Shown here: positions 7,835 to 16,958 of the stretch, piece after piece
How the letters are laid out: every line of letters starts with the position of its first letter
Numbering within the stretch: the first letter of the stretch is position 1
Assembly: GCA_037200045.1 (NCBI GenBank)
Contig: JBBCHM010000001.1
Location: forward strand, 2,356,001 to 2,420,000
From: Rhizomicrobium sp.
Lineage (GTDB): Bacteria > Pseudomonadota > Alphaproteobacteria > Micropepsales > Micropepsaceae
DNA length: 64,000 nt
Reading direction: 5' to 3'
Program-made: the position numbers and the translations under genes
Notes under the pieces: model-generated
What the model was told of the DNA's origin: nothing
Database searches by the model: none
Seen by the model: the letters and a program-made list of their open reading frames with translations, nothing else

Positions 7835-8365
7835 TTACTGGAAATGGATGACCTGGCCGAGCGTCTCGCTCAACCGGCCCTTATTGCCGAAATCCCAACT
7901 GCCGCCATAGCCGATATCGTCCACCCGCCAGCCTTCCGGCGTGTTCACCAGATAGACCGTGTCGGTCCAGCGCGTGGGATTGCCCCCCGGCGGCGCGTAG
8001 CTCAGCGAAGCGGTGCAACTTCCCGCGGATCCGGCGGCGGTGCAGGCGCCCACCGCGACCGTGCTCGCGCCCTCGAACAGCGAGGTGAAGAGATCGCCCT
8101 CGACCAAAGGCGGCGCGGCCTTGTTCGCGGCCGCGAAGCGCTTGTCCGCGTCGCCGGCCTGGGCGAGCAGGGCGTCGAGCCGCGCCGACAGGAACGGGCG
8201 ATAGCGCGCCCGGCCGGCCTCGTCGGGAATCCCGTCCGAGGGATGGAAGGTCTTGTAGACGCCATAAAAACCGTCCGCCGCCGCGCGCAGCGCGGCGGCG
8301 TCGTCCGCGGCGGCCCGTCCCGCGAAGACCGCCAGCGCCAGGGCAAACAGGATCGGCCGTCTCAT
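7835..8365 (-). CDS. Exported protein of unknown function (DUF3828-like)
   Basis: A 176-residue protein with a Sec signal peptide (MRRPILFALALAVFAGRAAAD, cleavage near residue 21). The mature part is a single soluble domain: helical N-terminal half (AAADGFYGVYKTFHPSDGIPD, RPFLSARLDALLAQAGDAD) and a strand-rich second half with two cysteines about 11 residues apart (VGACTAAGSAGSCTASL) that could form a disulfide, ending in EGWRVDDIGYGGSWDF. This arrangement resembles periplasmic DUF3828/YbjP-type proteins, but the match is from memory and moderate. Its ATG overlaps the mscL stop by ATGA, so it is translated together with the channel. Function not known. Confidence 0.72.
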   Translation of the reverse strand: MRRPILFALALAVFAGRAAADDAAALRAAADGFYGVYKTFHPSDGIPDEAGRARYRPFLSARLDALLAQAGDADKRFAAANKAAPPLVEGDLFTSLFEGASTVAVGACTAAGSAGSCTASLSYAPPGGNPTRWTDTVYLVNTPEGWRVDDIGYGGSWDFGNKGRLSETLGQVIHFQ

Positions 8366-8781
8366 TTCGCTCCCGATTTCAGCGCGTCGCGGATCTCGCG
8401 CAGCAGCTTGATGTCTTCCGGCGGCTCGACGGGAAGAGTCTCCGGCGGCGGCGTCTTCAGCTTGTTGATCTGGCGCAGCAGCAAGAACAGCACGAAGGCG
8501 ACGATCAGGAAGTTCAGGATCGTGTTGACGAACAATCCGTAGTTGAGCGTCACGTCGCCGGCATCGGTCGCGGCCTTGATCGACGCCACCGCGTGGTTGC
8601 CCTTCAGCACGACGAAGAAGTTCGAAAAATCGATGCCGCCCAGGACCAGCCCGATCGGCGGCATCAGGATGTCCTTGACCAGCGAATTGACGATGCCGGT
8701 GAAGGATGCGCCGATGATCACGCCGACCGCCAGGTCGATCACATTGCCGCGCATCACGAAGGTGCGGAATTCCTTGAACAT
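8362..8781 (-). CDS. mscL: Large-conductance mechanosensitive channel MscL
   Basis: A 139-residue inner-membrane channel that opens under membrane tension during hypo-osmotic shock. The N-terminus MFKEFRTFVMRGNVIDLAVG runs into the gate helix TM1 (VIIGASFTGIVNSLVKDILM), followed by the periplasmic loop and TM2 (LNFLIVAFVLFLLLRQINKL). The C-terminal helix EDIKLLREIRDALKS is the cytoplasmic bundle. I start at MFKEF (8781) because it is the family N-terminus; twenty more codons upstream are open but lack similarity. It overlaps the downstream exported-protein gene by 4 nt. Confidence 0.96.
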   Translation of the reverse strand: MFKEFRTFVMRGNVIDLAVGVIIGASFTGIVNSLVKDILMPPIGLVLGGIDFSNFFVVLKGNHAVASIKAATDAGDVTLNYGLFVNTILNFLIVAFVLFLLLRQINKLKTPPPETLPVEPPEDIKLLREIRDALKSGAK

Positions 8782-8854
8782 GGGGTCCTCCGGTTCGGTC
8801 AGGTCCGCGCCGATTGTACCGGCTCCTTGGCGCCGCTTCATCTCTTGCGCCGGC

Positions 8855-9265
8855 CTAGCCGTCGGACGGGGCCGCCTCGTCCGCCACGACCTTGCGCGCC
8901 TTCAGCACGGCGATGCCCGCCCAGCCGAGCCCGAGCCCCGCGAGCACGCCCAGCGTGTTGGCGAGTTCGTCGAAAATGTCAGCGTCGCGGCCGGTCATGC
9001 CCTGGACGATCTCCAGCCCGCCGCCCAGCGCCACCAGTCCCAGGGCCCACCACAGCGCCCGGCGGTCGGCGCGCACCGCGATGGTGGTCATCAGCGCCAG
9101 CCCGAAATAGGCCGTGAAGTGCAGCGCCTTGTCCCAGACGTCGATTTCGAGTTCCTGGGTCAGGGAGGAATGGGTCAGCTCCCCGAACACGACCACGGCG
9201 ATCGCGGGCGCGATCAGCCAGGTGTCGATCTGGCGCAACCAATGAAGAAACTTGCGGGCGGACAT
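8855..9265 (-). CDS. VanZ-like membrane protein
   Basis: A 136-residue protein with about four hydrophobic segments (WLIAPAIAVVVFGELTH, LHFTAYFGLALMTTIAV, LWWALGLVALGGGLEIVQG, TLGVLAGLGLGWAGIAVL). The signature E-x-x-Q followed by R-x-x-D-x-x-D-x-x-AN-x-x-G is complete (GLEIVQGMTGRDADIFDELA, then NTLGVLAG), as in VanZ/TeaZ-family proteins. The open frame extends upstream, but the part before ATG 9265 is Pro/Gly-rich non-coding-like sequence, so I use ATG 9265. The gene is divergent from rpmI and shares that 287-nt promoter region. Family function is unclear outside glycopeptide resistance. Confidence 0.78.
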   Translation of the reverse strand: MSARKFLHWLRQIDTWLIAPAIAVVVFGELTHSSLTQELEIDVWDKALHFTAYFGLALMTTIAVRADRRALWWALGLVALGGGLEIVQGMTGRDADIFDELANTLGVLAGLGLGWAGIAVLKARKVVADEAAPSDG

Positions 9266-9436
9266 GTTCGCGGGCGGAAGTGGCGCAGCATTAAGACGTT
9301 TTTTCGGCAGGCGAGGCCAGACGCACATTCCCGCAGGCCCCGTGCTCCGACCCGCCGCGGGGATAATGGCTTGAAAACAATGGCTTGCTCCCGGGCCCGG
9401 ACCGGGCTCAGGCGCCGCCGGGCGGCGACATCCGCC

Positions 9437-9465
9437 TTGCAATCCGAAGAACTCCCCTTTATGAC
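9437..9465 (+). promoter_or_regulatory. Candidate sigma-70 promoter of rpmI-rplT
   Basis: TTGCAA at 9437-9442 and TATGAC at 9460-9465 are 17 nt apart, a good housekeeping-type -35/-10 pair 88 nt upstream of rpmI. It lies in the only long gap before the ribosomal genes. Predicted by eye from the consensus. Confidence 0.55.
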
Positions 9466-9523
9466 GCGCGCTCTTTCGTGAGCGGCCAGGCAGGGCATGC
9501 CTTGGCGGCTCGTAAAGCGAACC

Positions 9524-9543
9524 GGCTCATCCGAGCCAAGGAG
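9524..9543 (+). promoter_or_regulatory. Leader hairpin abutting the rpmI ribosome binding site
   Basis: GGCTC (9524-9528) and GAGCC (9533-9537) pair across an ATCC loop, directly followed by the Shine-Dalgarno AAGGAG (9538-9543) 9 nt before the rpmI ATG. In other bacteria the rpmI-rplT leader is an L20-binding translational control site; whether this short hairpin works that way is inference. Confidence 0.4.
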
Positions 9544-9552
9544 ACCCGCGAA

Positions 9553-9759
9553 ATGCCCAAGATGAAGACCAAATCGGGCGCCAAGAAGCGCTTCAAGTTC
9601 ACCGCGAACGGCAAGATCAAGACCCATCAGGTCGGCAAGCGCCATCGCCTGATCAACAACTCGCCGGCGCGCACGCGCAATCTGCGCGGCATGGCGGTGC
9701 TGTCGGAATCCGAAACCCAGCGCGTCAAGCGCTGGATGCCGTATGGCGGAGGGATCTGA
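9553..9759 (+). CDS. rpmI: 50S ribosomal protein L35
   Basis: A 68-residue, strongly basic ribosomal protein of the large subunit. The N-terminus MPKMKTKSGAKKRFK and the segment HRLINNSPARTRNLRG are diagnostic, and the C-terminus RVKRWMPYGGGI is the usual alphaproteobacterial form. ATG 9553 has AAGGAG at 9538-9543. rplT follows after 3 nt, as in nearly all bacteria. infC is not upstream here, so the usual infC-rpmI-rplT operon is split, as in several alphaproteobacteria, with pheST downstream instead. Confidence 0.97.
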   Translation: MPKMKTKSGAKKRFKFTANGKIKTHQVGKRHRLINNSPARTRNLRGMAVLSESETQRVKRWMPYGGGI

Positions 9760-9762
9760 GCC

Positions 9763-10119
9763 ATGTCGCGCGCCCCCCGTTCCGTACCCAGCCACGCCCG
9801 CCGCAAGAAGGTCCTGAAAGCCGCCAAGGGCTTTTATGGCCGCCGCAAGAACACCATCACCTCGGCCAATGCCGCGGTCGATCGTTCGCTGCAGCACAAC
9901 TATATCGGCCGCAAGGAGAAGAAGCGCAATTTCCGCGCCCTCTGGATCCAGCGCATCAACGCCGGCTGCCGCCTCTATGGCCTCACCTACAGCCGATTTA
10001 TCAGCGGGCTCGCCAAGGCGGGCATCGAGATCGACCGCAAGGTCCTCTCCGATCTCGCGACGCACGAGCCCGAGGCCTTCAAGGCCCTGGTGGATCAGGC
10101 CGGCGGCGCCAGCGCGTAG
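9763..10119 (+). CDS. rplT: 50S ribosomal protein L20
   Basis: A 118-residue large-subunit assembly protein that binds 23S rRNA. The basic N-terminal extension ([20 protein letters not shown]) and the globular part ([39 protein letters not shown]) are typical. It follows rpmI by 3 nt. L20 is the known autoregulator of its operon in several bacteria. The stop at 10117-10119 is followed by a REP-like palindrome (10153-10175) before pheS. Confidence 0.97.
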   Translation: MSRAPRSVPSHARRKKVLKAAKGFYGRRKNTITSANAAVDRSLQHNYIGRKEKKRNFRALWIQRINAGCRLYGLTYSRFISGLAKAGIEIDRKVLSDLATHEPEAFKALVDQAGGASA

Positions 10120-10144
10120 TCAGCTTCGCGTCCACCCTCTGCAA

Positions 10145-10236
10145 TTGTCGTCGTCGCCGGCCTTGTGCCGGCGACCCATAAATACCTCCGCCGATCGTGT
10201 TCATGGGTGGCCGCCACAAGGGTGGCCATGACGGAT
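10145..10236. repeat. REP-like palindromic repeat between rplT and pheS
   Basis: A perfect 9-bp stem GTCGCCGGC/GCCGGCGAC (10153-10175, loop CTTGT) is followed by CCCAT...ATGGG (10175-10179 with 10203-10207) and the GC-rich segment GGTGGCCGCCACAAGGGTGG ending in CATGACGG. This paired-arm layout matches palindromic repeats common in alphaproteobacterial genomes. It may slow readthrough from rplT to pheS, but there is no T-tract. Confidence 0.6.
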
Positions 10237-10254
10237 GGGAAAGTGGATTCGATC

Positions 10255-11334
10255 ATGACCGACATTCGAACTCTCGAACGCGACGTCCTCGCCGCCATCG
10301 CCGCCGCGCCGGACGAAGCCGCGCTCGAACATGTCCGCGTTTCCGCCCTCGGCAAGAAGGGCTCGATCAGCGAGCTCCTGAAGACGCTCGGCGGCATGAC
10401 CGCGGATGAGCGCAAGGTCAACGGCCCGCTGTTCAACGGCCTGCGCGACAAGGCCGGCGCCGCCATCGCCGCGCGCAAGATCGAACTCGGCGACGCCGCG
10501 CTGAACGCGCGCCTGGCCGGCGAGACGGTCGATGTCACCCTGCCGCCGCGCCCGAGCCCGCAAGGCTCCATCCATCCCGTCTCCCAGGTGTTCGACGAGA
10601 TCACCACCATCCTCGGCGATCTCGGCTTCACCGTCGGCGAAGGCCCCGATGTCGAATACGACGACTACAATTTCACCAAGCTGAACATCCCGCCCGATCA
10701 CCCGGCGCGGCAGATGCAGGACACGTTCTATCTGGCGAAGCAGGCGGACGGCAGCCAGCACATCCTGCGCACCCACACCTCGCCGGTGCAGGTGCGCACC
10801 ATGCTCAAGCAGAAGCCGCCGATCCGCGTCGTCGCGCCCGGGCGCACCTATCGCGTCGATTCCGATGCCACGCATTCGCCGATGTTCCACCAGTTCGAGC
10901 TCTTGGTGATCGACAAGGACATCCATCTGGGTCATCTCAAATGGACCATCGAGGAGTTCTGCAAGGCGTTCTTCGAGGTCGACAAGGTCGAGCTGCGCGC
11001 CCGGCCGAGCTTCTTTCCCTTCACCGAACCCTCGGTGGAATGGGACCTGCGCTGCGACCGCTCGGTGCCGGGCAGGATCACCTTCGGCCAGGGCAATGAC
11101 TGGCTGGAGCTCGGCGGCTCCGGCATGGTGAACCCCAAGGTGCTGGAGATGTGCGGCCTCGATCCCGACGTGCACCAGGGCTTCGCCTTCGGCGGCGGCA
11201 TCGACCGGCTCGGCATGCTGAAATATGGCATCCCCGACATCCGCTCCTTCTTCGAATCCGATTTGCGCTGGCTGCGCCATTACGGCTTCGCGGCGCTCGA
11301 CATGCCGACCCTCGACGGAGGGCTCAGCCGATGA
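10255..11334 (+). CDS. pheS: Phenylalanyl-tRNA synthetase alpha subunit
   Basis: A 359-residue catalytic subunit of the alpha2-beta2 class II synthetase that charges tRNA-Phe. The N-terminal coiled coil (residues 1-90) precedes the class II core: motif 2 region [20 protein letters not shown], then [27 protein letters not shown] and motif 3 [20 protein letters not shown] near the end. ATG 10255 is used because the upstream in-frame codons fall in the palindromic repeat. Its stop overlaps the pheT start (ATGA). Confidence 0.97.
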   Translation: MTDIRTLERDVLAAIAAAPDEAALEHVRVSALGKKGSISELLKTLGGMTADERKVNGPLFNGLRDKAGAAIAARKIELGDAALNARLAGETVDVTLPPRPSPQGSIHPVSQVFDEITTILGDLGFTVGEGPDVEYDDYNFTKLNIPPDHPARQMQDTFYLAKQADGSQHILRTHTSPVQVRTMLKQKPPIRVVAPGRTYRVDSDATHSPMFHQFELLVIDKDIHLGHLKWTIEEFCKAFFEVDKVELRARPSFFPFTEPSVEWDLRCDRSVPGRITFGQGNDWLELGGSGMVNPKVLEMCGLDPDVHQGFAFGGGIDRLGMLKYGIPDIRSFFESDLRWLRHYGFAALDMPTLDGGLSR

Positions 11335-13727
11335 AATTCACCCTCTCCTGGCTCAAGGAGCATCTTGCGACCGACGCCGACGCGGCGACGATCGCCGACA
11401 AGCTCACCTCGATCGGCCTCGAAGTGGAATCGGTGGAAGACGCCGGCGCGCGGCTGAAGGATTTCGTCGTCGGCGAGGTCCTCACCGCCGAGAAGCATCC
11501 CAATGCCGACAAGCTGCGCCTCTGCACCGTGAACGCGGGCGACGCCGCGCCGCTGCAGATCGTTTGCGGCGCGCCGAATGCGCGGGCGGGGATCAAGGTC
11601 GTGCTGGCGCGCCCGGGAACGGTGATCCCGGTGACCGGCGAGGCACTCAAGGTCGGCACCATCCGCGGCGTCGAATCGCGCGGCATGATGTGCTCCGCGC
11701 GCGAGCTTCTGCTCGGCGAGGATCACGACGGCATCATCGAACTGCCGGCCGACGCCAAGGTCGGCGAGCCGGTGGCGAAGGCGCTCGGCCTCACCGATCC
11801 GGTGATCGACGTCAACCTGACGCCCAATCGGGGCGACGCGGCCGGGGTCTACGGCATCGCGCGCGATCTCGCCGCGTCGGGCCTGGGCACGCTCAAGGAC
11901 GGCTCGGTCGCGCCGGTGCCGGGCGCATTCCCCGCGCCCAAGACCATCACGCTCGATTTCGATGCCGCGAGCAAGGACGCCTGCCCGCTCTTCGCCGGCC
12001 GGCTGGTGCGCGGCGTCAAGAACGGCCCCTCGCCCAAATGGGTGCAGGACCGCCTGAAGGCCGTGGGCCTTCGGCCGATCTCGGCGCTGGTCGATGTCAC
12101 CAATCTCTTGTCGCTCGACCGCGCCAGGCCGCTGCATGTGTTCGACGCCGACAAGCTGACCGGCAATCTCCACGCCCGCCTCGCGAAAGACGGCGAGCAA
12201 TTGGAAGCGCTGGACGGCAAGACCTACACGCTCGATCCGCAAATGACCGTCATCGCCGACGACGCGGCGGCGCGCGGCATCGCCGGCGTGATGGGCGGCG
12301 AGGACAGCGGCTGTTCGGAAACGACGGTCAATGTCTTCATCGAATCGGCCTATTTCGATCCGATCCGCACCGCGCGGACCGGTCGCAAGCTCGGCATCGT
12401 GTCGGATGCGCGCTACCGCTTCGAACGCGGTGTCGATCCGCAATTCGTCGTGCCGGGCCTCGAACTCGCCACGCGGCTCATCCTCGACTGGTGCGGCGGC
12501 GAGCCGTCGGACATCGTCGTCGCCGGCGAAGTGCCGGCGTGGCAGCGGACCATCGCGTTCGACCCCGCCTATGTCGCGCGCCTCGGCGGCATCGACGTGT
12601 CCAAGGCGGAAACGGTTTCGATCCTGACCCGCCTCGGCTTCGCGGTCGAAGACGGCGCACCGCTGAAGGTCACGCCGCCGTCCTGGCGCGGCGATGTTCA
12701 CGGCAAGGCCGATCTGGTGGAAGAGGTCGTGCGCATCCACGGCCTCAACAAGGTGCCGTCGGCGCCGCTCTCCCGCGCCAATCCCGTCGCCAAGCCGACG
12801 CTGACGCCGGCCCAGCGCCGCACCCGCATCGTGCGTCGCACGCTGGCGGCGCGCGGCTTCAACGAGACGATCGGCTTCTCGTTCATTCCGCGCGCCCATG
12901 CCGCGCTGTTCGGCGGCGGCGACGCCGCGCGCCAGGTGGAGAACCCGATCGCCGCCGATCTCGACGCGCTGCGCCCCAGCGTGCTGCCCTCGCTGCTGGC
13001 CGCCGCCCAGCGCAATGTCGCGCGGGGATTCCACGATTTGATGCTGTTCGAGGTCGGCGCCCAGTTCGACAGCGGCATGCCCGAGGCCCAGGCCACGGTC
13101 GCGGCCGGCATCCGCACCGGCGAAGGCGTGCGGAGCTGGACCAGGTCCGCCCATCCCGCCGACGCGTTCGATGTGAAGGCCGACATGCTGGCCGTGCTCG
13201 AAGCCGCCATGGGCGCGGCGATGACCGCGCCGGTGAAGGCGAACGCGCCGTCCTGGTATCATCCGGGCCGCTCCGGCACGCTGGCGCTGGGGCCGAAAGT
13301 GCTCGCCACCTTCGGCGAGGTCCATCCCAAGGTCCTGGCGGCGTTCGACCTCAAGGGCCCGGTCGCGGCGTTCGAGGTCATCCTCGACGCCATCCCGGAG
13401 TCCAAGGCGAAGGGCAAGGCCCGCGCCGTGTTCGCGCCCTCGCCCTATCAGGCGATCGAGCGCGATTTTGCGTTCCTGGTGGACGCGAAGGTCAGCGCCG
13501 ACGAAGTCCTGCGCGCCGCTAGGGGCGCCGAGCGCAACCTGATCGAGCAGGCGACGCTCTTCGACGTCTATGAAGGCAAGGGCGTGCCGGACGGCCAGAA
13601 ATCGCTGGCCATCGCCATCCGCATCCAGCCCAGGGACAAGACGCTGACCGATCCCGAGATCGAGGCGCTGGCGCAGAAGATCGTCGCCGCCGTCGCCAAG
13701 GCCACCGGCGCGGTGCTGCGGACATAA
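11331..13727 (+). CDS. pheT: Phenylalanyl-tRNA synthetase beta subunit
   Basis: A 798-residue beta subunit. In order: N-terminal [12 protein letters not shown], the OB-fold tRNA-binding domain (about 39-150, [26 protein letters not shown]), the B3/B4 editing domain that hydrolyses Tyr-tRNA-Phe (about 210-390), the B5 domain (about 400-475), the catalytic-like core (about 480-690), and the FDX-ACB anticodon-binding domain (about 703-798, [18 protein letters not shown]). Length is normal. It is translationally coupled to pheS. The opposite strand is open over almost the whole gene, a composition effect, not a gene. Confidence 0.97.
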   Translation: MKFTLSWLKEHLATDADAATIADKLTSIGLEVESVEDAGARLKDFVVGEVLTAEKHPNADKLRLCTVNAGDAAPLQIVCGAPNARAGIKVVLARPGTVIPVTGEALKVGTIRGVESRGMMCSARELLLGEDHDGIIELPADAKVGEPVAKALGLTDPVIDVNLTPNRGDAAGVYGIARDLAASGLGTLKDGSVAPVPGAFPAPKTITLDFDAASKDACPLFAGRLVRGVKNGPSPKWVQDRLKAVGLRPISALVDVTNLLSLDRARPLHVFDADKLTGNLHARLAKDGEQLEALDGKTYTLDPQMTVIADDAAARGIAGVMGGEDSGCSETTVNVFIESAYFDPIRTARTGRKLGIVSDARYRFERGVDPQFVVPGLELATRLILDWCGGEPSDIVVAGEVPAWQRTIAFDPAYVARLGGIDVSKAETVSILTRLGFAVEDGAPLKVTPPSWRGDVHGKADLVEEVVRIHGLNKVPSAPLSRANPVAKPTLTPAQRRTRIVRRTLAARGFNETIGFSFIPRAHAALFGGGDAARQVENPIAADLDALRPSVLPSLLAAAQRNVARGFHDLMLFEVGAQFDSGMPEAQATVAAGIRTGEGVRSWTRSAHPADAFDVKADMLAVLEAAMGAAMTAPVKANAPSWYHPGRSGTLALGPKVLATFGEVHPKVLAAFDLKGPVAAFEVILDAIPESKAKGKARAVFAPSPYQAIERDFAFLVDAKVSADEVLRAARGAERNLIEQATLFDVYEGKGVPDGQKSLAIAIRIQPRDKTLTDPEIEALAQKIVAAVAKATGAVLRT

Positions 13728-13891
13728 GTTTCCGCGCGGGGAACCGCACATTGCGGCGCCGTGCCCGGCCGATTGCCGATTCAGGGCCAATTGTGGCGGG
13801 TTTGCCGCATTCCTGCCGCGATCCCGCTTAACTACATTTTTACCATGTCTCGGCGTGGGGACACTCTCGCGCGCCGACGCTGCTGGGGGCC

Positions 13892-15016
13892 ATGATGGTC
13901 GCTTATCTTCCGAAAAACGACGACACCTATGCCGTGCCCGCGCGCCGCAAGAAGCTGAGCCACGAGCTGTTCCACGGCCTGTCGCCGGAGGAATTCGACC
14001 GCGAGGCCAGATCGCTCGCCGACGCGCAGGCGATGACGCCGCAAGTCCGCGCCCGCCTCGAAGCGCAGCTTGTCGAGCGGCTCAAGACCCCGATCGACAT
14101 CCCGTCCTGGGGCCCCGACTGGGTCAAGCGCGGCGAGCGCGTCTCCGCCGCCAACCAGCACCGCCGCAAGGGCGCCTTCGTGGGCTGGTTCGGCAAGAAG
14201 GATGAAGACGACGGTGATGAAAACGAGGATACGACGCCCGATCCCTTGAGCGCGGTGGAGCGCGACGATTCCGACATCATCATGCGCAACATGGAGAAGA
14301 GCCGCCAGGTCGCGCATTACCGTCCGCTTTATATCGCCGTGGTGGCGATCGCCGTGGCGATCGCGCTGCTCGCGATGTTCGTGGACTACCAGATCATCCG
14401 CGGCGATGTGTGGACGCGTGCGCTGTCGAACGAATTCATGGTCGTGCCGGACAGCCTGCAGAGCACCGTGATCTTCAAGAGCCTGCAGGTCATCTTCGCG
14501 GTCTTGATTGTGCATTTCTTCCTGAAGATCACCGGCGTCTACGGCCGCAACACGATGATCGCGACCGCCTTCGTGATGGCATTGGTGATGATCGGCTGCC
14601 TCGGCTATCTCGTCGCCTACAACAACATGGCGGGCGGCACTTCGGCCACGCTGGAGCAGCCGCGCGAGGACGGCGCGAGCGGCGGCGGCAGCAATTCCAT
14701 CGACGCGCTGTTCACCGCGCCCAAGCCGGCGGCCTCCGACCCGCGCATGGCGACGCTGACGCCGGCCTCGGACGGCGTCTCGCTCGGCCTGCCGAAACTG
14801 TCGACGGCCTCGCTGGCGGCGGCCGATTCCTGGTTCTGGCTCGCCTTCGCCTCGGTGATCTTCTTCATCGTGACCACGGTGGCGGCGCTCTACATGCTCA
14901 CGGTCGAGAACAATGTGCGCAATCTCCACATCGCGCGCGACTACAAGCACCGCCAGCGCCAGTTCGCCCAGCTCCATCTGCTGCAGCTCGCCGACAAACG
15001 CGCCCCGATCACATGA
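13892..15016 (+). CDS. Four-TM membrane protein of unknown function
   Basis: A 374-residue protein I cannot place in a family. Residues 1-140 are soluble: a basic start (PARRKKLSHELFHGLSPEEF), a helical stretch, and an acidic patch (KKDEDDGDENEDTTPD, 102-117). Hydrophobic segments fall at about 145-166, 193-212, 221-243 and 314-336, with a Gly/Ser-rich soluble loop (250-310) between TM3 and TM4 and a basic C-terminal tail (ARDYKHRQRQFAQLHLLQLA). Its stop overlaps the ATG of the VWA-domain gene, so the two proteins are made together and probably interact at the membrane. The start is the first of two adjacent ATGs. Confidence 0.72.
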   Translation: MMVAYLPKNDDTYAVPARRKKLSHELFHGLSPEEFDREARSLADAQAMTPQVRARLEAQLVERLKTPIDIPSWGPDWVKRGERVSAANQHRRKGAFVGWFGKKDEDDGDENEDTTPDPLSAVERDDSDIIMRNMEKSRQVAHYRPLYIAVVAIAVAIALLAMFVDYQIIRGDVWTRALSNEFMVVPDSLQSTVIFKSLQVIFAVLIVHFFLKITGVYGRNTMIATAFVMALVMIGCLGYLVAYNNMAGGTSATLEQPREDGASGGGSNSIDALFTAPKPAASDPRMATLTPASDGVSLGLPKLSTASLAAADSWFWLAFASVIFFIVTTVAALYMLTVENNVRNLHIARDYKHRQRQFAQLHLLQLADKRAPIT

Positions 15017-15729
15017 AGCTCCTGCTCGCGGCGGTCACGGCGATCGGGCTCACCGGCGGCGGCGTCCTGGCCGTGCACGCGGCGCGCGACGCCGACAGCG
15101 TCATGGCCTCGCTGAACGACGAAGCGGCGATCCCGGCCCAGCGCCTCGTCATCGGGCTCGACATCTCCAAGTCCAACCCGCTGGTCGACGACCAGCAATT
15201 CGCCAGCAAGGTCGCCGCCCGCATCGCCAATATCGTGCGCGGGCTGGGCATGGCGTCGGAAGTGCATGTGCGCACCTTCGGCAGCTACGATGCCTCGTCG
15301 AACAATTTCTATTACGACGCGCTGATCTCGGCGCGGAACCGGCCCGAGCACGTCGCCGGCGAAATCCGGAAGCTGATCGCCGGCACGCCCTATCTGGTGA
15401 AAAGCGGCAAATGGCGCTCGCAGGACAACACCAACATCCTCGCCTTCCTCGACAATGTCGCGCAGAGCATCGGCTGCGCCAGCCTGCCGACCACCGTCGT
15501 GCTCGCCTCCGACGGCATCGAGGATTCCGAATATGTCCGCCTCCAGCATTCCGGCGCGCATCTGCCGCCGCCCGACGGACGGCCCTTTCGCGGCTGTGTC
15601 GAGATGGAGATCCTGGGCATCGGCCAGGGCACCGGAAGCCCGGTCGAAACCATCCGCCTGCGCTCCGAATGGAGCCGGTGGGCCTTGGCCTCCGGCTTTG
15701 GCCGCTTTGTCGGCCTGAACGACTGGTAG
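15013..15729 (+). CDS. Exported VWA-like domain protein, partner of the four-TM protein
   Basis: A 238-residue protein with an N-terminal hydrophobic segment (MKLLLAAVTAIGLTGGGVLA) that is a signal peptide or anchor. The rest reads as a von Willebrand factor A domain: the MIDAS-type DxSxS is present at residues 50-54 (LVIGLDISKSNPLVDD), followed by helix ASKVAARIANIVRGLG, a buried strand EVHVRTFGSY and TTVVLASDGIEDSEY as the second metal-loop region. Other conserved points are SQDNTNILAFLD and the end EMEILGIGQGTGSPV, WALASGFGRFVGL. VWA proteins bind partner proteins through a divalent metal. ATGA coupling to the membrane protein suggests a two-component envelope complex; the role is unknown. 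Confidence 0.74.
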   Translation: MKLLLAAVTAIGLTGGGVLAVHAARDADSVMASLNDEAAIPAQRLVIGLDISKSNPLVDDQQFASKVAARIANIVRGLGMASEVHVRTFGSYDASSNNFYYDALISARNRPEHVAGEIRKLIAGTPYLVKSGKWRSQDNTNILAFLDNVAQSIGCASLPTTVVLASDGIEDSEYVRLQHSGAHLPPPDGRPFRGCVEMEILGIGQGTGSPVETIRLRSEWSRWALASGFGRFVGLNDW

Positions 15730-15739
15730 GCGGCGGCGC

Positions 15740-16324
15740 TCAGCGATAGTTGAAGCTGATCGAGATGCGCGGCTTTCGCGAATCGTTCTGCGGCACGTCG
15801 TGGCGCAGCCAGCTCTCCCACAGAAGCAGCGTGCCCGGCCCGGGCGCGAGGGTGACGAACGGCTTGTCGCGCGCGCTCTGCCGCTTCACCGGCGCGGCCA
15901 TCATCAGGGGCAGGCGCGGATCCTCGAAGCGGATCGCGCTCGCGCCCTTGGGCAGCGACACGTAATAGGTCCCGCTGATCGCCGAATGCGGATGGATATG
16001 CGCGCCATGCACCGCGCCCGGCTCCATGACGTTCAGCCACAGGCTGTCCAGCGTCAGTCGCGTGCGCGCGAACTGCAAGTCGCGCGCGAAACGGCGGACA
16101 TGTGGATCGATCCGCGCGACCAGCTCGGCGAATTCCGGGGCGCGCAACGGCAGGTCGTCGAGCGAGGCGTAAGACGTATAGCCGCGATAGCCATGCTCCT
16201 TGGCCCAGCGCCGCCCGGCCAGATCCTCGCGCGCGATGGCGAGGCAGACGCGCGCCAGTGCGGCGTTGGGGCCGGCCGGCAATTGCGCCTTGTAGATCTG
16301 CGTCGCGAAATAGGATTTCGCCAT
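15740..16324 (-). CDS. 2-oxoglutarate/Fe(II) oxygenase (TIGR02466-like)
   Basis: A 194-residue putative Fe(II)/2OG-dependent hydroxylase. The double-stranded beta-helix signature is visible: iron-binding His residues in VHGAHIHPHSAISGTYYVSL and a distal His in LLLWESWLRHDVPQNDS, followed by the 2OG-binding Arg in RKPRISISFNYR at the very C-terminus. TSYASLDDLPLRAPEFAELV and NVMEPGAVHG are typical of the TIGR02466 family of unknown substrate. It begins directly at the end of the MAPEG gene (no gap), so the two are co-transcribed. Confidence 0.82.
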   Translation of the reverse strand: MAKSYFATQIYKAQLPAGPNAALARVCLAIAREDLAGRRWAKEHGYRGYTSYASLDDLPLRAPEFAELVARIDPHVRRFARDLQFARTRLTLDSLWLNVMEPGAVHGAHIHPHSAISGTYYVSLPKGASAIRFEDPRLPLMMAAPVKRQSARDKPFVTLAPGPGTLLLWESWLRHDVPQNDSRKPRISISFNYR

Positions 16325-16774
16325 TCAGATCGCCGGAAAGAACAGGGCCGCGAGCAGCAGGACGATCGCCAGAAGCGAGACCAGCCAGACCAGCGTCCGC
16401 AATCCCGGCACGCCGAAGCCGTAGAGCGGCAGATAGACGATGCGCGCCGCCAGATAGATCTCGCTGCCCCACACCGTCGCCCAATTGTGCCGCCCCGCCA
16501 GCGCCAGGAGGATCACGACCACCGCGAAGAACGGAAACGTCTCCATGAAATTGCGAGAGGCGCGCTCCAGCCGTCCGGCGACCTTGCTCACCGGCGGCGG
16601 CGGCTCGTCGCGCGCCCCGACATTCCATTTGAGGCCGCGCTGGCCGTTGCCGGTGCGCGCCGCGATCAGGATCTGGAACAGCCCCAGCGCCACGGCAAGC
16701 GCCAGCATCGTGAATTCCGTGCCGAGACCGCCCAGCGACGGCGCGAAAACCGGCAGAGCGTGGATGAATGACAT
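16325..16774 (-). CDS. MAPEG family membrane protein
   Basis: A 149-residue integral membrane protein of the MAPEG superfamily (glutathione-related membrane proteins). Four hydrophobic segments are seen: TEFTMLALAVALGLFQILIA, NFMETFPFFAVVVILLALAG, the region around VWGSEIYLAARIVYLPLYG, and LVWLVSLLAIVLLLAALFFP. The key motif R-x-x-x-N-x-x-E (ERASRNFMETFPFF) is complete. I start at MSFIHALP (16774); the longer open frame upstream is non-coding-like. The 2OG oxygenase follows directly. Enzymatic activity in eicosanoid-type chemistry is not implied; the bacterial members are mostly uncharacterised. Confidence 0.85.
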   Translation of the reverse strand: MSFIHALPVFAPSLGGLGTEFTMLALAVALGLFQILIAARTGNGQRGLKWNVGARDEPPPPVSKVAGRLERASRNFMETFPFFAVVVILLALAGRHNWATVWGSEIYLAARIVYLPLYGFGVPGLRTLVWLVSLLAIVLLLAALFFPAI

Positions 16775-16958
16775 GCGAGCCCCCTCGTTTGGCGCCAAGC
16801 CTAGCCGGTTGGCGGCGCCCGCTCCATGCCGGCGGGCGGCGAAAACGACGACGATTACATTTGCGCCATGATCGCGCCGGACGGCCAAGCCCTAATCCTT
16901 AGTGGTTCGTTGACGTCGTTTGTGCGATCTTGCCTCCGTCGCCGAAGGGGAACATCCG

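Noticed and set aside
7835..8841. Longer MscL and VanZ starts
   Set aside because: Upstream in-frame codons exist (to 8841 and 9442) but lack family similarity and read as Pro/Gly/Arg-rich non-coding sequence.
11280..13790. An 836-codon open frame on the minus strand opposite pheT
   Set aside because: Mirror of pheT codon bias; low-complexity Arg/Asp/Gly composition and no motif.
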